64,000 nt of DNA, taken from Phaeobacter bryozoorum. Its GTDB lineage: Bacteria > Pseudomonadota > Alphaproteobacteria > Rhodobacterales > Rhodobacteraceae. The position numbers were made by a program, and so were the translations under genes. Under the pieces are notes generated by a model that was given only the letters and a program-made list of their open reading frames with translations, was not told the DNA's origin and searched no databases. How positions within the stretch are numbered: position 1 is the stretch's first letter; each line of letters starts with the position of its first letter. The stretch lies in assembly GCF_041893525.1 (NCBI RefSeq), contig NZ_CP169068.1, one strand, 5' to 3'. Positions 1 to 8,024 of this stretch are shown in pieces.

Positions 1-699
1 CGGTTGACGCAGCAGATAGGCCGGGTGAAACATCGGCATCACCGGTTTGCCCTGCGCCTCATGCCAAGTGCCACGCATCCGGGTGATACCGCGTTTTCCG
101 AGCAGGGCATCACAGCTGATATTGCCCATGGCAATCAGGATATCCGGCTGCACAAGGGCAATGTGGCGCTCCAGAAACGGAGTCATCATGGCGATTTCCG
201 CAGGCAGCGGATCCCGGTTCTGCGGCGGTCGCCACGGTAACACATTGGCAATATAAACGCTGTCCTCACGCGACAGGCCAATGGCTGCCAGCATCCGGTC
301 CAGCAGCTGCCCGGCGCGGCCCACAAAAGGCTTTCCGGCCATATCCTCATCCCGACCGGGGGCTTCGCCAACCACCATCACGCGGGCACCGGGGTGGCCA
401 TCAGCAAACACCAGGTTACGCGCGCCCTTTTTCAGCTCGCAATGTTCAAACTGATCCAGCGCATCGCGCAGCGCCGCCAGCGAACCAGCGGCCCCTGCCA
501 TCTGTCGTGCCACCGCAACCGGGTCGATTTCGAGAGGTTTGATCGGCGCGGCATCCGCAGTCGTCGCAGCCGCCTTGGGCAGCCGCGCCTGCAGCTCATA
601 GCGATTGACCGGCGCATCGCCGATTGCATCGGTCGCCCCCAGTTCAATCTGCCACGCCAAGAGCGCCCGCGCGCTGTGATAATCCAATGCCAATTCCAT
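1..699 (-). CDS. Uracil-DNA glycosylase, family 4 (C-terminus beyond left edge)
   Basis: Removes uracil from DNA as the first step of base excision repair. Translating the minus strand from ATG at 699-697 gives 233 open codons running off the window. Visible family 4 features: an N-terminal iron-sulfur cysteine in FEHCELKKGARNLVFADG, the catalytic-pocket motif GEAPGRDEDMAGKPFVG, a FLERH/ALVQPDILIAMG stretch and the late HPAYLLRQP motif. The N-terminal extension of about 85 residues is longer than in minimal bacterial family 4 enzymes but common in alphaproteobacteria. It is divergent from pyrB with about 140 bp between the starts. Only the last few dozen residues should be missing. The glycosylase call is strong; in vivo role is inferred from family. 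Confidence 0.9.
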   Translation of the reverse strand, partial: MELALDYHSARALLAWQIELGATDAIGDAPVNRYELQARLPKAAATTADAAPIKPLEIDPVAVARQMAGAAGSLAALRDALDQFEHCELKKGARNLVFADGHPGARVMVVGEAPGRDEDMAGKPFVGRAGQLLDRMLAAIGLSREDSVYIANVLPWRPPQNRDPLPAEIAMMTPFLERHIALVQPDILIAMGNISCDALLGKRGITRMRGTWHEAQGKPVMPMFHPAYLLRQP

Positions 700-840
700 G
701 GCCCCAAGCTACTCTGCTCGGGAGCCAAGCAAAACACCTGACTTCACCGCAGCCTTCACCCCGGCCCAGAACACGCCCCGGCTGTCTTGCCGGACGCCAC
801 AGCCCTGCTATAAGAGCGCCAAACAGCACGGAGCCAGCCC

Positions 841-1836
841 ATGCCCAATGCCCCCACGTCGATTGATCCGATGTCCTTCAACCAACGGCATCTTCTGGGT
901 ATTGAGCCGCTGAAGCCGCATGAAATTACCGCCATCCTGGATCTGGCCGACAGCTATGCCGAGCTGAACCGACGCCCTGACAAACACGCCGATGCGCTGT
1001 CCGGGCTGACCCAGGTCAACATGTTCTTTGAGAACTCCACCCGCACTCAGGCCAGTTTTGAAATCGCAGGCAAACGGCTGGGGGCAGATGTCATGAACAT
1101 GGCGATGCAGGCCAGCTCGATCAAAAAGGGGGAGACCCTGATCGACACCGCGATGACACTGAACGCGATGCACCCCGATCTGCTGGTTGTGCGCCACCCG
1201 CACTCAGGTGCCGTGGATCTTCTGGCGCAAAAGGTGAACTGCGCCGTGCTCAACGCAGGCGACGGGCGGCATGAGCACCCTACACAGGCGCTGCTGGATG
1301 CGCTGACCATCCGCCGTGCAAAAGGGCGCCTGCACCGTCTGAACATTGCGATCTGTGGCGATGTCGCGCATTCCCGGGTAGCCCGCTCCAATCTGATCCT
1401 TCTGGGCAAGATGGAAAACCGCATCCGGCTGATCGGCCCGCCGACCCTGGTGCCCGACCATTTCGCAGAGTTCGGTGCCGAAATCTACGACGACATGCGC
1501 GAAGGGCTGAAAGACGTGGATGTGGTCATGATGCTGCGCCTGCAAAGGGAGCGGATGGACGGTGGATTTATTCCCTCAGAACGCGAGTATTACCACCGCT
1601 ACGGGCTGGATGCCGAGAAGCTGGCGCTGGCCAAACCCGACGCCATCGTTATGCACCCCGGCCCGATGAACCGGGGCGTTGAAATCGACGGTACGCTGGC
1701 GGACGATATCAATCGTTCGGTCATTCAGGAGCAGGTCGAAATGGGTGTCGCCGTTCGCATGGCGGTGATGGATCTTCTGGCCCGCAATCTGCGCGCCAGC
1801 CGTCAGACTGCCATGGCGCAACCGGGCGTGGTCTGA
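841..1836 (+). CDS. pyrB: Aspartate carbamoyltransferase catalytic subunit
   Basis: Condenses carbamoyl phosphate and aspartate to carbamoyl aspartate, the committed step of pyrimidine synthesis. The 331-residue protein has the carbamoyl-phosphate motif FFENSTRTQASFE near residue 62, HPTQALLDALT near 147, and the aspartate-loop region MMLRLQRERM. The start at 841 is preceded by GGAG at 830-833 with 7-base spacing; M11 is an in-frame alternative. No regulatory subunit pyrI is nearby. The gene lies 969 bp upstream of a dihydroorotase homologue lacking its metal ligands, an arrangement recalling the class A ATCase of Pseudomonas in which PyrB pairs with an inactive PyrC'. Family assignment is secure; the pairing is inference. 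Confidence 0.96.
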   Translation: MPNAPTSIDPMSFNQRHLLGIEPLKPHEITAILDLADSYAELNRRPDKHADALSGLTQVNMFFENSTRTQASFEIAGKRLGADVMNMAMQASSIKKGETLIDTAMTLNAMHPDLLVVRHPHSGAVDLLAQKVNCAVLNAGDGRHEHPTQALLDALTIRRAKGRLHRLNIAICGDVAHSRVARSNLILLGKMENRIRLIGPPTLVPDHFAEFGAEIYDDMREGLKDVDVVMMLRLQRERMDGGFIPSEREYYHRYGLDAEKLALAKPDAIVMHPGPMNRGVEIDGTLADDINRSVIQEQVEMGVAVRMAVMDLLARNLRASRQTAMAQPGVV

Positions 1837-1839
1837 TCA

Positions 1840-2397
1840 ATGACCGAGCCGGTAACGCAGCCCCTGACCATCCCCGCAGGCGAGCAGCGGATGATCCATG
1901 TCTTTGATCTCGACATGCGGTCGGAACAGGCCCGTTTCCTGCGAGAGCCCGGCGCATTGGCACAGGTTCTGGGGATTGAGTATGTCGACCTCGATCATGT
2001 CGAAATCTTTCCGGTAAGCGATCTGGAAGATCTGGGGCTGATCGGTTACCTGCGCGACGGCTGCGGCATTCCCGCCGAGCAGCTGGAAGCCGATGCCCAG
2101 AGGCTGATGGCAATCGACGGCTATGTGCTGCTGCTGCGGTCGCGCGCATTTCGGGGCGAGGAAACCCGCCTGATCCCGGCGCATCAGATCCGCCATATCG
2201 GCGATTACAGCGAACTTGGTGCGGATTGGGCCAGCCTGCCGAGCAATCCCGACCAAACCCCTGACAGCGCCAAACCCTATTCGGCTCCACGCCCCTCCCC
2301 GCGCGCGGCACGCTCACGCGCCCGACGTATCGGCGCGACCATCTTTGCCATCGTGATGGCACTGATCCTCCTCGTCGTGCTGTTGCTGGCGAGCTGA
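1840..2397 (+). CDS. Conserved hypothetical protein with C-terminal membrane anchor
   Basis: A 185-residue protein not recognised as a known family. It starts 3 bases after the pyrB stop, so it is almost certainly cotranscribed. Residues 1 to about 125 are soluble and rich in acidic residues, with a stretch FRGEETRLIPAHQIRHIGDY that resembles a small beta-rich domain; residues 140-160 are Pro/Arg-rich, and the last 24 residues form a single hydrophobic helix, so it is a probable tail-anchored inner-membrane protein with the bulk in the cytoplasm. It recurs, as far as I recall, in the pyrB-pyrC interval of Roseobacter genomes, but its function is unknown. Nothing in the sequence points to pyrimidine chemistry. 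Confidence 0.75.
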   Translation: MTEPVTQPLTIPAGEQRMIHVFDLDMRSEQARFLREPGALAQVLGIEYVDLDHVEIFPVSDLEDLGLIGYLRDGCGIPAEQLEADAQRLMAIDGYVLLLRSRAFRGEETRLIPAHQIRHIGDYSELGADWASLPSNPDQTPDSAKPYSAPRPSPRAARSRARRIGATIFAIVMALILLVVLLLAS

Positions 2398-2401
2398 CAT
2401 C

Positions 2402-2809
2402 ATGGCCGAGACCCGCTTTTCCCCGGACCGCATGGCCTACTGGCGCAGCCACGCCTGGCTCGCGGTCATCGCCATGGTTGGCGCGATGGGCATTCTCTGG
2501 GTGATGGGGAACCCATATGTCTGGACTGGCGCCATTGGCGGGCTCGCCGCGATCGGCCTGCGTGGTGGCTATCTGATGTCGGATGAGCTGACCCGGGTCT
2601 GGGCAATTGGCGACACATCGGTGATCGGCCCGGATCACCAACAGATTCCGCTGGCCACTATTGCCCAGGTGAACCAGCTCGGCAGCACTGTGCAGATCGT
2701 CACCCGCGACGGCCACAAATACCTGATCAAATACCAGCCCGACCCGGCTGCGACCCGCACCGCCATCGAAACCGCCCTCTCTGACCACCCGGAAAGTCCA
2801 CGCGCATGA
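2402..2809 (+). CDS. Small membrane protein, PH-like, unknown function
   Basis: A 135-residue protein with two predicted membrane helices (about residues 18-36 and 41-58, the second a weak one) followed by a soluble tail of about 75 residues: VIGPDHQQIPLATIAQVNQL and VQIVTRDGHKYLIKYQPDP look like the strand pattern of a bacterial PH-like (YdbT/DUF304-type) domain. Its stop overlaps the start of the next gene by 4 bases (ATGA), indicating translational coupling within the pyr operon. Function unknown; the PH-like assignment is a weak structural impression, not a motif match. Confidence 0.72.
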   Translation: MAETRFSPDRMAYWRSHAWLAVIAMVGAMGILWVMGNPYVWTGAIGGLAAIGLRGGYLMSDELTRVWAIGDTSVIGPDHQQIPLATIAQVNQLGSTVQIVTRDGHKYLIKYQPDPAATRTAIETALSDHPESPRA

Positions 2810-4116
2810 CCCTCTTGTTCACCAACGCCCGACTGATCGACCCCGAAGCCGGCACCGACAGCCTAGGTGCGGTTCTGGTACACTCGGGGCGCATTGCAGC
2901 GGTTGAAAAGAATGGCACCGACCCTGACCAATTGTTTCGCACGCGAAACATTGGGGCAGAGGATGTGACCCTTATTGACTGCCACGGAAAATGTCTTGCG
3001 CCGGGTATCGTCGACATCGGGGTCAAGGTCTGCGAACCCGGGGAACGTCACAAGGAAAGCTATAAATCCGCAGGCCTTGCAGCAGCGGCAGGGGGGGTTA
3101 CCACCATGGTAACGCGGCCGGATACGACGCCCGCCATCGACAGCCCCGAGACACTGGAATTCGTGACCCGTCGCGCGCAGGCCGATGCACCGGTGAACGT
3201 GCTGCCAATGGCCGCCCTGACCAAGGGGCGCGAGGGCCGAGAAATGACCGAGATCGGCTTTCTCATGGATGCAGGTGCGGTTGCCTTTTCCGATTGCGAT
3301 CATGTCGTCGCCGACACCAAGGTGTTCTCCCGCGCCCTGTCTTATGCGCGCAGCTGCGGCGCGCTGGTCATCGCCCACCCCCAGGAGCCGGGATTGAGCA
3401 AAGGGGCCGCCGCAACCTCGGGTAAATTCGCCACGCTGCGTGGGCTGCCCGCCGTCACCCCGATGGCCGAGCGGATGGGACTGGATCGCGATATCGCCCT
3501 GCTGGAAATGACTGGAGCGCGGTATCACGCAGATCAGATCACCACCGCGCGCGCCCTGCCCGCCCTTCAGCGGGCCAAAGCCAACGGGCTGGACATCACT
3601 GCCGGAACCTCGATCCATCACCTGACCCTGAACGAGCTGGACGTTGCCGACTACCGCACCTTCTTCAAGGTCAAACCGCCGCTGCGATCCGAGGAGGACA
3701 GGCTGGCATTGATCGACGCGCTGCGCGAGGGGCTGATCGACACGATCTCCTCGATGCACACACCGCAGGATGAAGAAAGCAAGCGCCTGCCGTTTGAGGA
3801 AGCCGCCGCCGGGGCTGTCGCACTGGAAACACTGCTGCCCGCGGCCTTGCGGCTTTATCATGCCGAACAGCTGGACCTGCCAACGCTGTTTCGGGCCATG
3901 GCCCTGAACCCGGCCAAACGACTGGGGCTCGACTGCGGTCGCCTGGCCGAAGGCGCACCGGCTGATCTGGTGCTGTTTGACGCCGACCAGCCCTTTGTAA
4001 TGGACCGTTTTTCGCTGCACTCGAAATCGCAGAACACCCCCTTTGACGGGCAGCGCATGCAAGGTAGGGTGCTGGCAACTTATGTGGCCGGCGAACCGGT
4101 CTATCGGAGAGACTGA
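2806..4116 (+). CDS. pyrC: Dihydroorotase homologue, probably non-catalytic (PyrC'-like)
   Basis: A 436-residue amidohydrolase-fold protein with the class I dihydroorotase layout. The family's metal motif D-x-H-x-H-x-R-x-P-G is here DIGVKVCEPG at residues 70-79: both metal histidines are replaced (G72, K74) and the substrate-binding Arg is C76. The catalytic Asp of the usual TDHAPH motif is replaced in SMHTPQ (M317). The TSIHHL segment keeps its histidines. By the known precedent of Pseudomonas PyrC', such proteins are inactive and serve as a structural partner of ATCase. It follows pyrB in one operon and overlaps plsY (TGATG). A genuine PyrC should then exist elsewhere. Homology is certain; lack of activity is inferred from missing residues. 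Confidence 0.88.
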   Translation: MTLLFTNARLIDPEAGTDSLGAVLVHSGRIAAVEKNGTDPDQLFRTRNIGAEDVTLIDCHGKCLAPGIVDIGVKVCEPGERHKESYKSAGLAAAAGGVTTMVTRPDTTPAIDSPETLEFVTRRAQADAPVNVLPMAALTKGREGREMTEIGFLMDAGAVAFSDCDHVVADTKVFSRALSYARSCGALVIAHPQEPGLSKGAAATSGKFATLRGLPAVTPMAERMGLDRDIALLEMTGARYHADQITTARALPALQRAKANGLDITAGTSIHHLTLNELDVADYRTFFKVKPPLRSEEDRLALIDALREGLIDTISSMHTPQDEESKRLPFEEAAAGAVALETLLPAALRLYHAEQLDLPTLFRAMALNPAKRLGLDCGRLAEGAPADLVLFDADQPFVMDRFSLHSKSQNTPFDGQRMQGRVLATYVAGEPVYRRD

Positions 4117-4721
4117 TGCCGCCAATTGAGACTGCCGCCCCATTTCTGCTGCTTTGGGCCGTGATCGGTTATGGTCTGGGGGCCATCCCCTTTGGCCTGC
4201 TGCTGACCCGGATCATGGGCTTGGGCAATCTTCGCGCCATTGGATCTGGCAATATCGGCACCACCAATGTGCTGCGCACCGGATCGAAAAAGGCCGCAGC
4301 GTTGACGCTGCTGCTGGACGGCGGCAAGGGCGCGGCGGCGGTCCTGCTGGCCCGTGTTCTGGCCGGTGAGGATGCAGCGCAGCTGGCCGGTCTCACCGCG
4401 TTTCTGGGTCACTGCTTCCCGATCTGGCTGAAGTTCAAAGGCGGCAAAGGCGTCGCGACCTTCCTCGGCCTGATGCTGGCACTGGCCTGGCCGGTGGGCA
4501 TCGCCTGCTGTCTCACCTGGCTGGCGGCAGCCTATCTGAGCAAGATTTCCTCGATGGGCGCTCTGGTCTCAGCCGTGGCCGCACCGCTGTGGTGCCTGCT
4601 GCTGGGTGTCCCGATGATCACGGCACTGGCCGCGCTTCTGGCGCTGATCATCCTCTGGCGGCACAAGGAAAACATCGCCCGGCTGCGCATGGGCACCGAA
4701 CCGAGGATCGGCCAGAAATAG
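4116..4721 (+). CDS. plsY: Glycerol-3-phosphate acyltransferase PlsY
   Basis: Integral-membrane enzyme that transfers the acyl group of acyl-phosphate to glycerol 3-phosphate, giving lysophosphatidate. The 201-residue protein has the expected five or so hydrophobic segments and the three cytoplasmic motifs: SGNIGTTNVLRTG near residues 42-54, KFKGGKGVATFLG near 108-120, and RHKENIARL near the C-terminus, which ends in the usual basic tail. The ATG overlaps the stop of the upstream PyrC homologue. It is the last gene of the pyrB operon and is followed by a terminator. The pairing of pyr and plsY genes is frequent in alphaproteobacteria. Confidence 0.95.
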   Translation: MPPIETAAPFLLLWAVIGYGLGAIPFGLLLTRIMGLGNLRAIGSGNIGTTNVLRTGSKKAAALTLLLDGGKGAAAVLLARVLAGEDAAQLAGLTAFLGHCFPIWLKFKGGKGVATFLGLMLALAWPVGIACCLTWLAAAYLSKISSMGALVSAVAAPLWCLLLGVPMITALAALLALIILWRHKENIARLRMGTEPRIGQK

Positions 4722-4755
4722 CGGCCATCGTCAGATAAGCACTTGTTTTCAAATA

Positions 4756-4788
4756 AAAGCCCTCATCCACATCGGATGAGGGCTTTTT
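4756..4788 (+). terminator. Rho-independent terminator after plsY
   Basis: Perfect 11-bp stem AGCCCTCATCC / GGATGAGGGCT around a 5-base loop region, followed by a run of six T residues on the plus strand. It closes the pyrB-plsY operon 35 bases after the stop codon. Confidence 0.88.
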
Positions 4789-5001
4789 TCATCACGCGAA
4801 TGTGCCAGCGCTCCGGTGCAGAGTGATTGTGCATCAACACACATACAAAAGGAGTTGTTTTGAACGTGATCGGTAGAGCCCTCATATCAGTGTCGTGACC
4901 AGGACGGTCCAATTTCGAACACCGACATTTTGATGACGCACGCCTTTTATCATTCCAACTCCGGGTGCCACGGCATCCGACAAATCGAAAGGTTCACACC
5001 G

Positions 5002-5475
5002 ATGAACACCGTAAAATCCCTTCTGGGCGGGATCGCCCTTTCCGTGACACTGGCAACCTCGACACTGGCAGCCGGCGTGGATGTCAACGCCTCCTCCACC
5101 GGTCTGGCAATGCAGGGCTACGACCCGGTCGCATATTTCAACGCCGGAGAGCCGACCAAAGGATCCTACAAGGTAACCGCGACATTCGATGACGCCACCT
5201 ACTGGTTTGCCACCGAGGAAAACAAAGCACTGTTTGAAGCCAGCCCCGAGGCCTATGTCCCGGCCTATGGTGGCTACTGCGCCTTTGGGGCCGCGATGGG
5301 CTTCAAATTCGACGGCGACCCGAACGAATGGAAAATCGTCGACAATGTGCTTTACCTGAACCTGTCGAAGGACATTCAGGAACGCTGGAGCAAGGACATT
5401 CCCGGCTTCATTGAAAAAGCTGATGTGAACTGGAAAGAAATCGCCGACGCTGAACCGGCCGAGCTCCTGCAGTAA
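5002..5475 (+). CDS. Exported YHS-domain protein
   Basis: The 157-residue product begins with a signal peptide (MNTVKSLLGGIALSVTLA, cleavage likely after TLAA) and continues with a YHS-type domain: GYDPVAYFNAGEPTKGS, YWFATEENKALFEASPE and YGGYCAFGAAMG, ending with a segment PNEWKIVDNVLYLNLSKD. YHS domains occur in metal-handling and heme or copper-related proteins, but this exported subfamily has no firmly assigned role. I chose ATG 5002 over the upstream in-frame ATG at 4930 because only 5002 gives a clean signal peptide. The gene stands alone between two terminators and so is a monocistron. Confidence 0.85.
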   Translation: MNTVKSLLGGIALSVTLATSTLAAGVDVNASSTGLAMQGYDPVAYFNAGEPTKGSYKVTATFDDATYWFATEENKALFEASPEAYVPAYGGYCAFGAAMGFKFDGDPNEWKIVDNVLYLNLSKDIQERWSKDIPGFIEKADVNWKEIADAEPAELLQ

Positions 5476-5506
5476 CCTTCCCAGCGCGCGACGCTAGATC
5501 ATGAAT

Positions 5507-5537
5507 AATGGGCGGCAGGTATCCTGCCGCCCATTTG
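5507..5537. terminator. Hairpin terminator after the YHS gene
   Basis: Stem AATGGGCGGCAGG with CCTGCCGCCCATT around a short TAT loop. The stem ends are A/T-rich on both sides, so it could terminate the YHS gene on the plus strand and the convergent small minus-strand gene at 5579. Confidence 0.75.
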
Positions 5538-5578
5538 TATTACCGCAATGCTGGGAGCATCGCCCCAGCCGATAATAG

Positions 5579-5833
5579 CTACTTTGAAGCCAGCCGTTCG
5601 ATCGCATCAGCCGTCCGCTTGGTGTTGTTGTAGATCCCCACCGCCAGATACAGCGAGCCACCAATCAGAACGACGTAGAGACCGCCGACCACCAGCACGC
5701 CAAGGGCTGCGAGGATACCGCCGCCACCGGGCTGCAGGGCCGCAAGCACAGCACCCCCTGCGACGGCGATCAGCAGCAAAACCATGAATACGCCAACAAG
5801 TTTTTCAAATGCAGAGATAAAGAAATTGCCCAT
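5579..5833 (-). CDS. Small membrane protein of unknown function
   Basis: An 84-residue protein with two hydrophobic helices (about residues 10-33 and 40-67) joined by a Gly-rich LQPGGGG turn, and a short charged C-terminal tail (NNTKRTADAIERLASK). No family recognised. ATG at 5833 is preceded by AAAGGTGTT on the minus strand, a usable ribosome-binding site. It is monocistronic, convergent with the YHS gene and downstream of the gshA terminator. Confidence 0.68.
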   Translation of the reverse strand: MGNFFISAFEKLVGVFMVLLLIAVAGGAVLAALQPGGGGILAALGVLVVGGLYVVLIGGSLYLAVGIYNNTKRTADAIERLASK

Positions 5834-6001
5834 TTCAACACCTTTCAGAGCTATAGAATGCGCGCTCTTCTAGGGACCAGTAAATGAGTGAGCAAGGTGT
5901 CATTTAGGGGGAAAACCAGCTGGATAGCGCCAGTGAACCCACCGGTGAACGCCCCTGCGACACCCAGTCATAGCGAGCAGATATCAACCGGCCGCCATAT
6001 G

Positions 6002-6029
6002 AAAAAGGGGCGCCCCGATAGGCACCCCC
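6002..6029 (-). terminator. Terminator after gshA
   Basis: On the minus strand GGGGTGCC and GGCGCCCC flank a 6-base loop with one mismatch, and the stem is followed by TTTTT. It lies about 30 bases beyond the gshA stop. Confidence 0.75.
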
Positions 6030-6061
6030 TGAGATTGGTCTGAGGCGATCTTGAGAGTTCC

Positions 6062-7432
6062 TCAGTAGCTGTATTCCGCGTAGATCCGGCTCAGATCGCC
6101 GTTCCAGTCGCCATTGTAGCGGTCGAGCAGCTCATCCGCCGGGACCTTGCCGGTTTCAATACTGTCCTTCAGCGCGTTGAGGAAATGCGTTTCATCCGGC
6201 ACCAGCCCACCGGCGCCCGCGCGACCGCGGGATTTGAGACCCGCCTCGGAAATCGCCACCACTTCGCGCGCCAGATCGTGCATCTTGATATTGCCCACCT
6301 GTGCCTGCAGCCCCTGCTCCGAAGCGGCGACACGCAGGGCTTCACGGGTTTCCGCGTCCCAGCCCTTGGCCAGATCCCAGGCGGCATCAAGGCTGGATTG
6401 ATCGTACATCATCCCCACCCAGAAGGCCGGCAGGGCACAGAGGCGACGCCACGGGCCACCGTCGGCGCCCCGCATCTCCATGTATTTCTTGATACGTGCC
6501 TCAGGGAAAGCCGTCGTCAGGTGATCGGCCCAGTCGCTGAGAGTCGGGGTTTCACCCGGCAGTGCGGGCAGTTCCCCGTTGAGAAAATCGCGGAACGACA
6601 TGCCAAGTGCATCAATGTACTGGCCGTCGCGGTAGACAAAGTACATCGGCACATCGAGGGCATATTGCACCCAGCGTTCAAAGCCGAAGCCCTCTTCGAA
6701 CACGAAAGGCACCATGCCGGTCCGATCTGCATCCAGATCGCGCCAGACCCGCGAGCGCCAGGATTTGTGGTTGTTCGGTTTTCCCTCATGGAAGGGAGAA
6801 TTGGCGAACAGCGCAGTGGCAACGGGTTGCAGCGCGATGGCCACCCGCATTTTCTGCACCATGTCGGCCTCCGATCCGAAGTCGAGATTGACCTGCACGG
6901 TACAGGTCCTCCGCATCATGGTCCGCCCCATGGTGCCGACCTTGCCCATATAGGCGTCCATCAGCTTGTAGCGACCCTTGGGCATCAGCGGCATTTCTTC
7001 ATGGGTCCAGATCGGAGCCGCGCCCAGACCGATGAACCCGACGCCGATCTCGTCGGCGATATCCTTCACCTCGCGCAGGTGGGTGTTCACCTCGTCGCAG
7101 GTCTCGTGGATGGTCTCCAATGGCGCACCAGAGAGTTCCAAGGCACCACCGGGTTCCAGCGAAACATTGGCGCCATCCTTTTCCAGACCGATCAGATGCC
7201 CCCCTTCGCGCACCTCCGACCAGCCATGGCGGTCGCGCAAGCCCTCAAGCACGGCAACGATGGAGCGGGTGCCCTCAAATGGTAGCGGTTTCAGGGAGTC
7301 CTTGCAGTAGCCGAATTTCTCGTGCTCCGTACCGATCCGCCACTGGTCACGGGGCTTGCAGCCGGAGGCAAGATATTCCGCAAGCTGCTCGTGACGTTCG
7401 ATCGGCCCACCGCCGGATTGAGGAATAGACAT
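6062..7432 (-). CDS. gshA: Glutamate-cysteine ligase (GCS2, plant/alphaproteobacterial type)
   Basis: Catalyses ATP-dependent formation of gamma-glutamylcysteine, the first step of glutathione synthesis. The 456-residue protein matches the plant-type GCS2 class: GTEHEKFGY near residue 43, LEPGGALELSGAPLETIHET, MRRTCTVQVNLDFGSE, and a C-terminal region ending RIYAEYSY. I start it at ATG 7432 (MSIPQSGGGPIERHEQ) because GGAGAG lies 8 bases upstream and the longer reading frame to 7534 adds an unlikely cysteine-rich leader. It lies downstream of rsmE and the GNAT gene on the same strand; the rsmE-gshA-ubiA neighbourhood is typical of Rhodobacteraceae. Glutathione also serves the class III alcohol dehydrogenase at 55932. 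Confidence 0.95.
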   Translation of the reverse strand: MSIPQSGGGPIERHEQLAEYLASGCKPRDQWRIGTEHEKFGYCKDSLKPLPFEGTRSIVAVLEGLRDRHGWSEVREGGHLIGLEKDGANVSLEPGGALELSGAPLETIHETCDEVNTHLREVKDIADEIGVGFIGLGAAPIWTHEEMPLMPKGRYKLMDAYMGKVGTMGRTMMRRTCTVQVNLDFGSEADMVQKMRVAIALQPVATALFANSPFHEGKPNNHKSWRSRVWRDLDADRTGMVPFVFEEGFGFERWVQYALDVPMYFVYRDGQYIDALGMSFRDFLNGELPALPGETPTLSDWADHLTTAFPEARIKKYMEMRGADGGPWRRLCALPAFWVGMMYDQSSLDAAWDLAKGWDAETREALRVAASEQGLQAQVGNIKMHDLAREVVAISEAGLKSRGRAGAGGLVPDETHFLNALKDSIETGKVPADELLDRYNGDWNGDLSRIYAEYSY

Positions 7433-7496
7433 CTGGGGCTCTCCGTAAGGTTGATCCGTCCTGCGTTGCAAGTCGTGGTCGGTATTTCCGGTGGTG

Positions 7497-8024
7497 TCAA
7501 TGCAGCCTGTGCACGGTCTGACGTGTTGGTGCACGCTCCCAGATCACGACCTGGTGAGCGCCGGATTTATGCAATTCTGCCAGCATCCGCTCCATACGCA
7601 ACCCCGGCAGGGTCGCAAAGGCATCAAAGAGCGCATCCGTGTTGGTCGCATTGACCGGAATCGCCAGCGCCGCCTGCCCCGGCTGATCCAGCAGCCAATG
7701 GGGTGGTTTCGCGGCGTGGTCCAGTGTCAGCCGCTCCAGTTCGGATAGCGCAACGGCCCCACCGGTCAGCGGACCGAAATAGGCGATCTGGCCTTCGTCG
7801 ACCTGAACCACGCCGGGGCCACCTCCACCCAGACGGAACCGCATCCGCTGCATACCGATGACGGCAATGATCACCCCAAGGCCCAGCAGAGCCCAACCGA
7901 TCAGCGCCTGAACCCCGTAGCCACCAAAAGCCCAGAACAAGCCGAGAGCCCCCAGCACGGCCGCCGCGATCATCTCGCGCCAGCGCCAGAGGGACCGGCG
8001 GGCTTCGGGTCGGATGAAGCTCAT
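7497..8024 (-). CDS. Membrane protein with two N-terminal helices, unknown function
   Basis: A 175-residue protein starting at ATG 8024 (MSFIRPEARRSLWRWREM). Two adjoining hydrophobic helices fill residues 15-50, then comes a soluble domain of about 120 residues containing VQVDEGQIAYFGPLTGGAVAL and LLDQPGQAALAIPVNATN, which looks like a PH-like beta-rich fold. Its start overlaps the stop of the preceding GNAT gene (ATGA), so the two are translationally coupled. The reading frame continues far upstream to 8309, but that part overlaps the GNAT coding sequence and is rejected. No specific function can be given. Confidence 0.75.
   Translation of the reverse strand: MSFIRPEARRSLWRWREMIAAAVLGALGLFWAFGGYGVQALIGWALLGLGVIIAVIGMQRMRFRLGGGGPGVVQVDEGQIAYFGPLTGGAVALSELERLTLDHAAKPPHWLLDQPGQAALAIPVNATNTDALFDAFATLPGLRMERMLAELHKSGAHQVVIWERAPTRQTVHRLH

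Noticed and set aside
1721..2788. 355-codon minus-strand frame opposite the operon's small genes
   Set aside because: Low-complexity Arg/Gly/Ala-rich shadow of well-supported plus-strand genes; no family features.
2863..4143. 426-codon minus-strand frame opposite the PyrC homologue
   Set aside because: Shadow frame rich in Gln/His/Gly; the plus strand has clear amidohydrolase homology.
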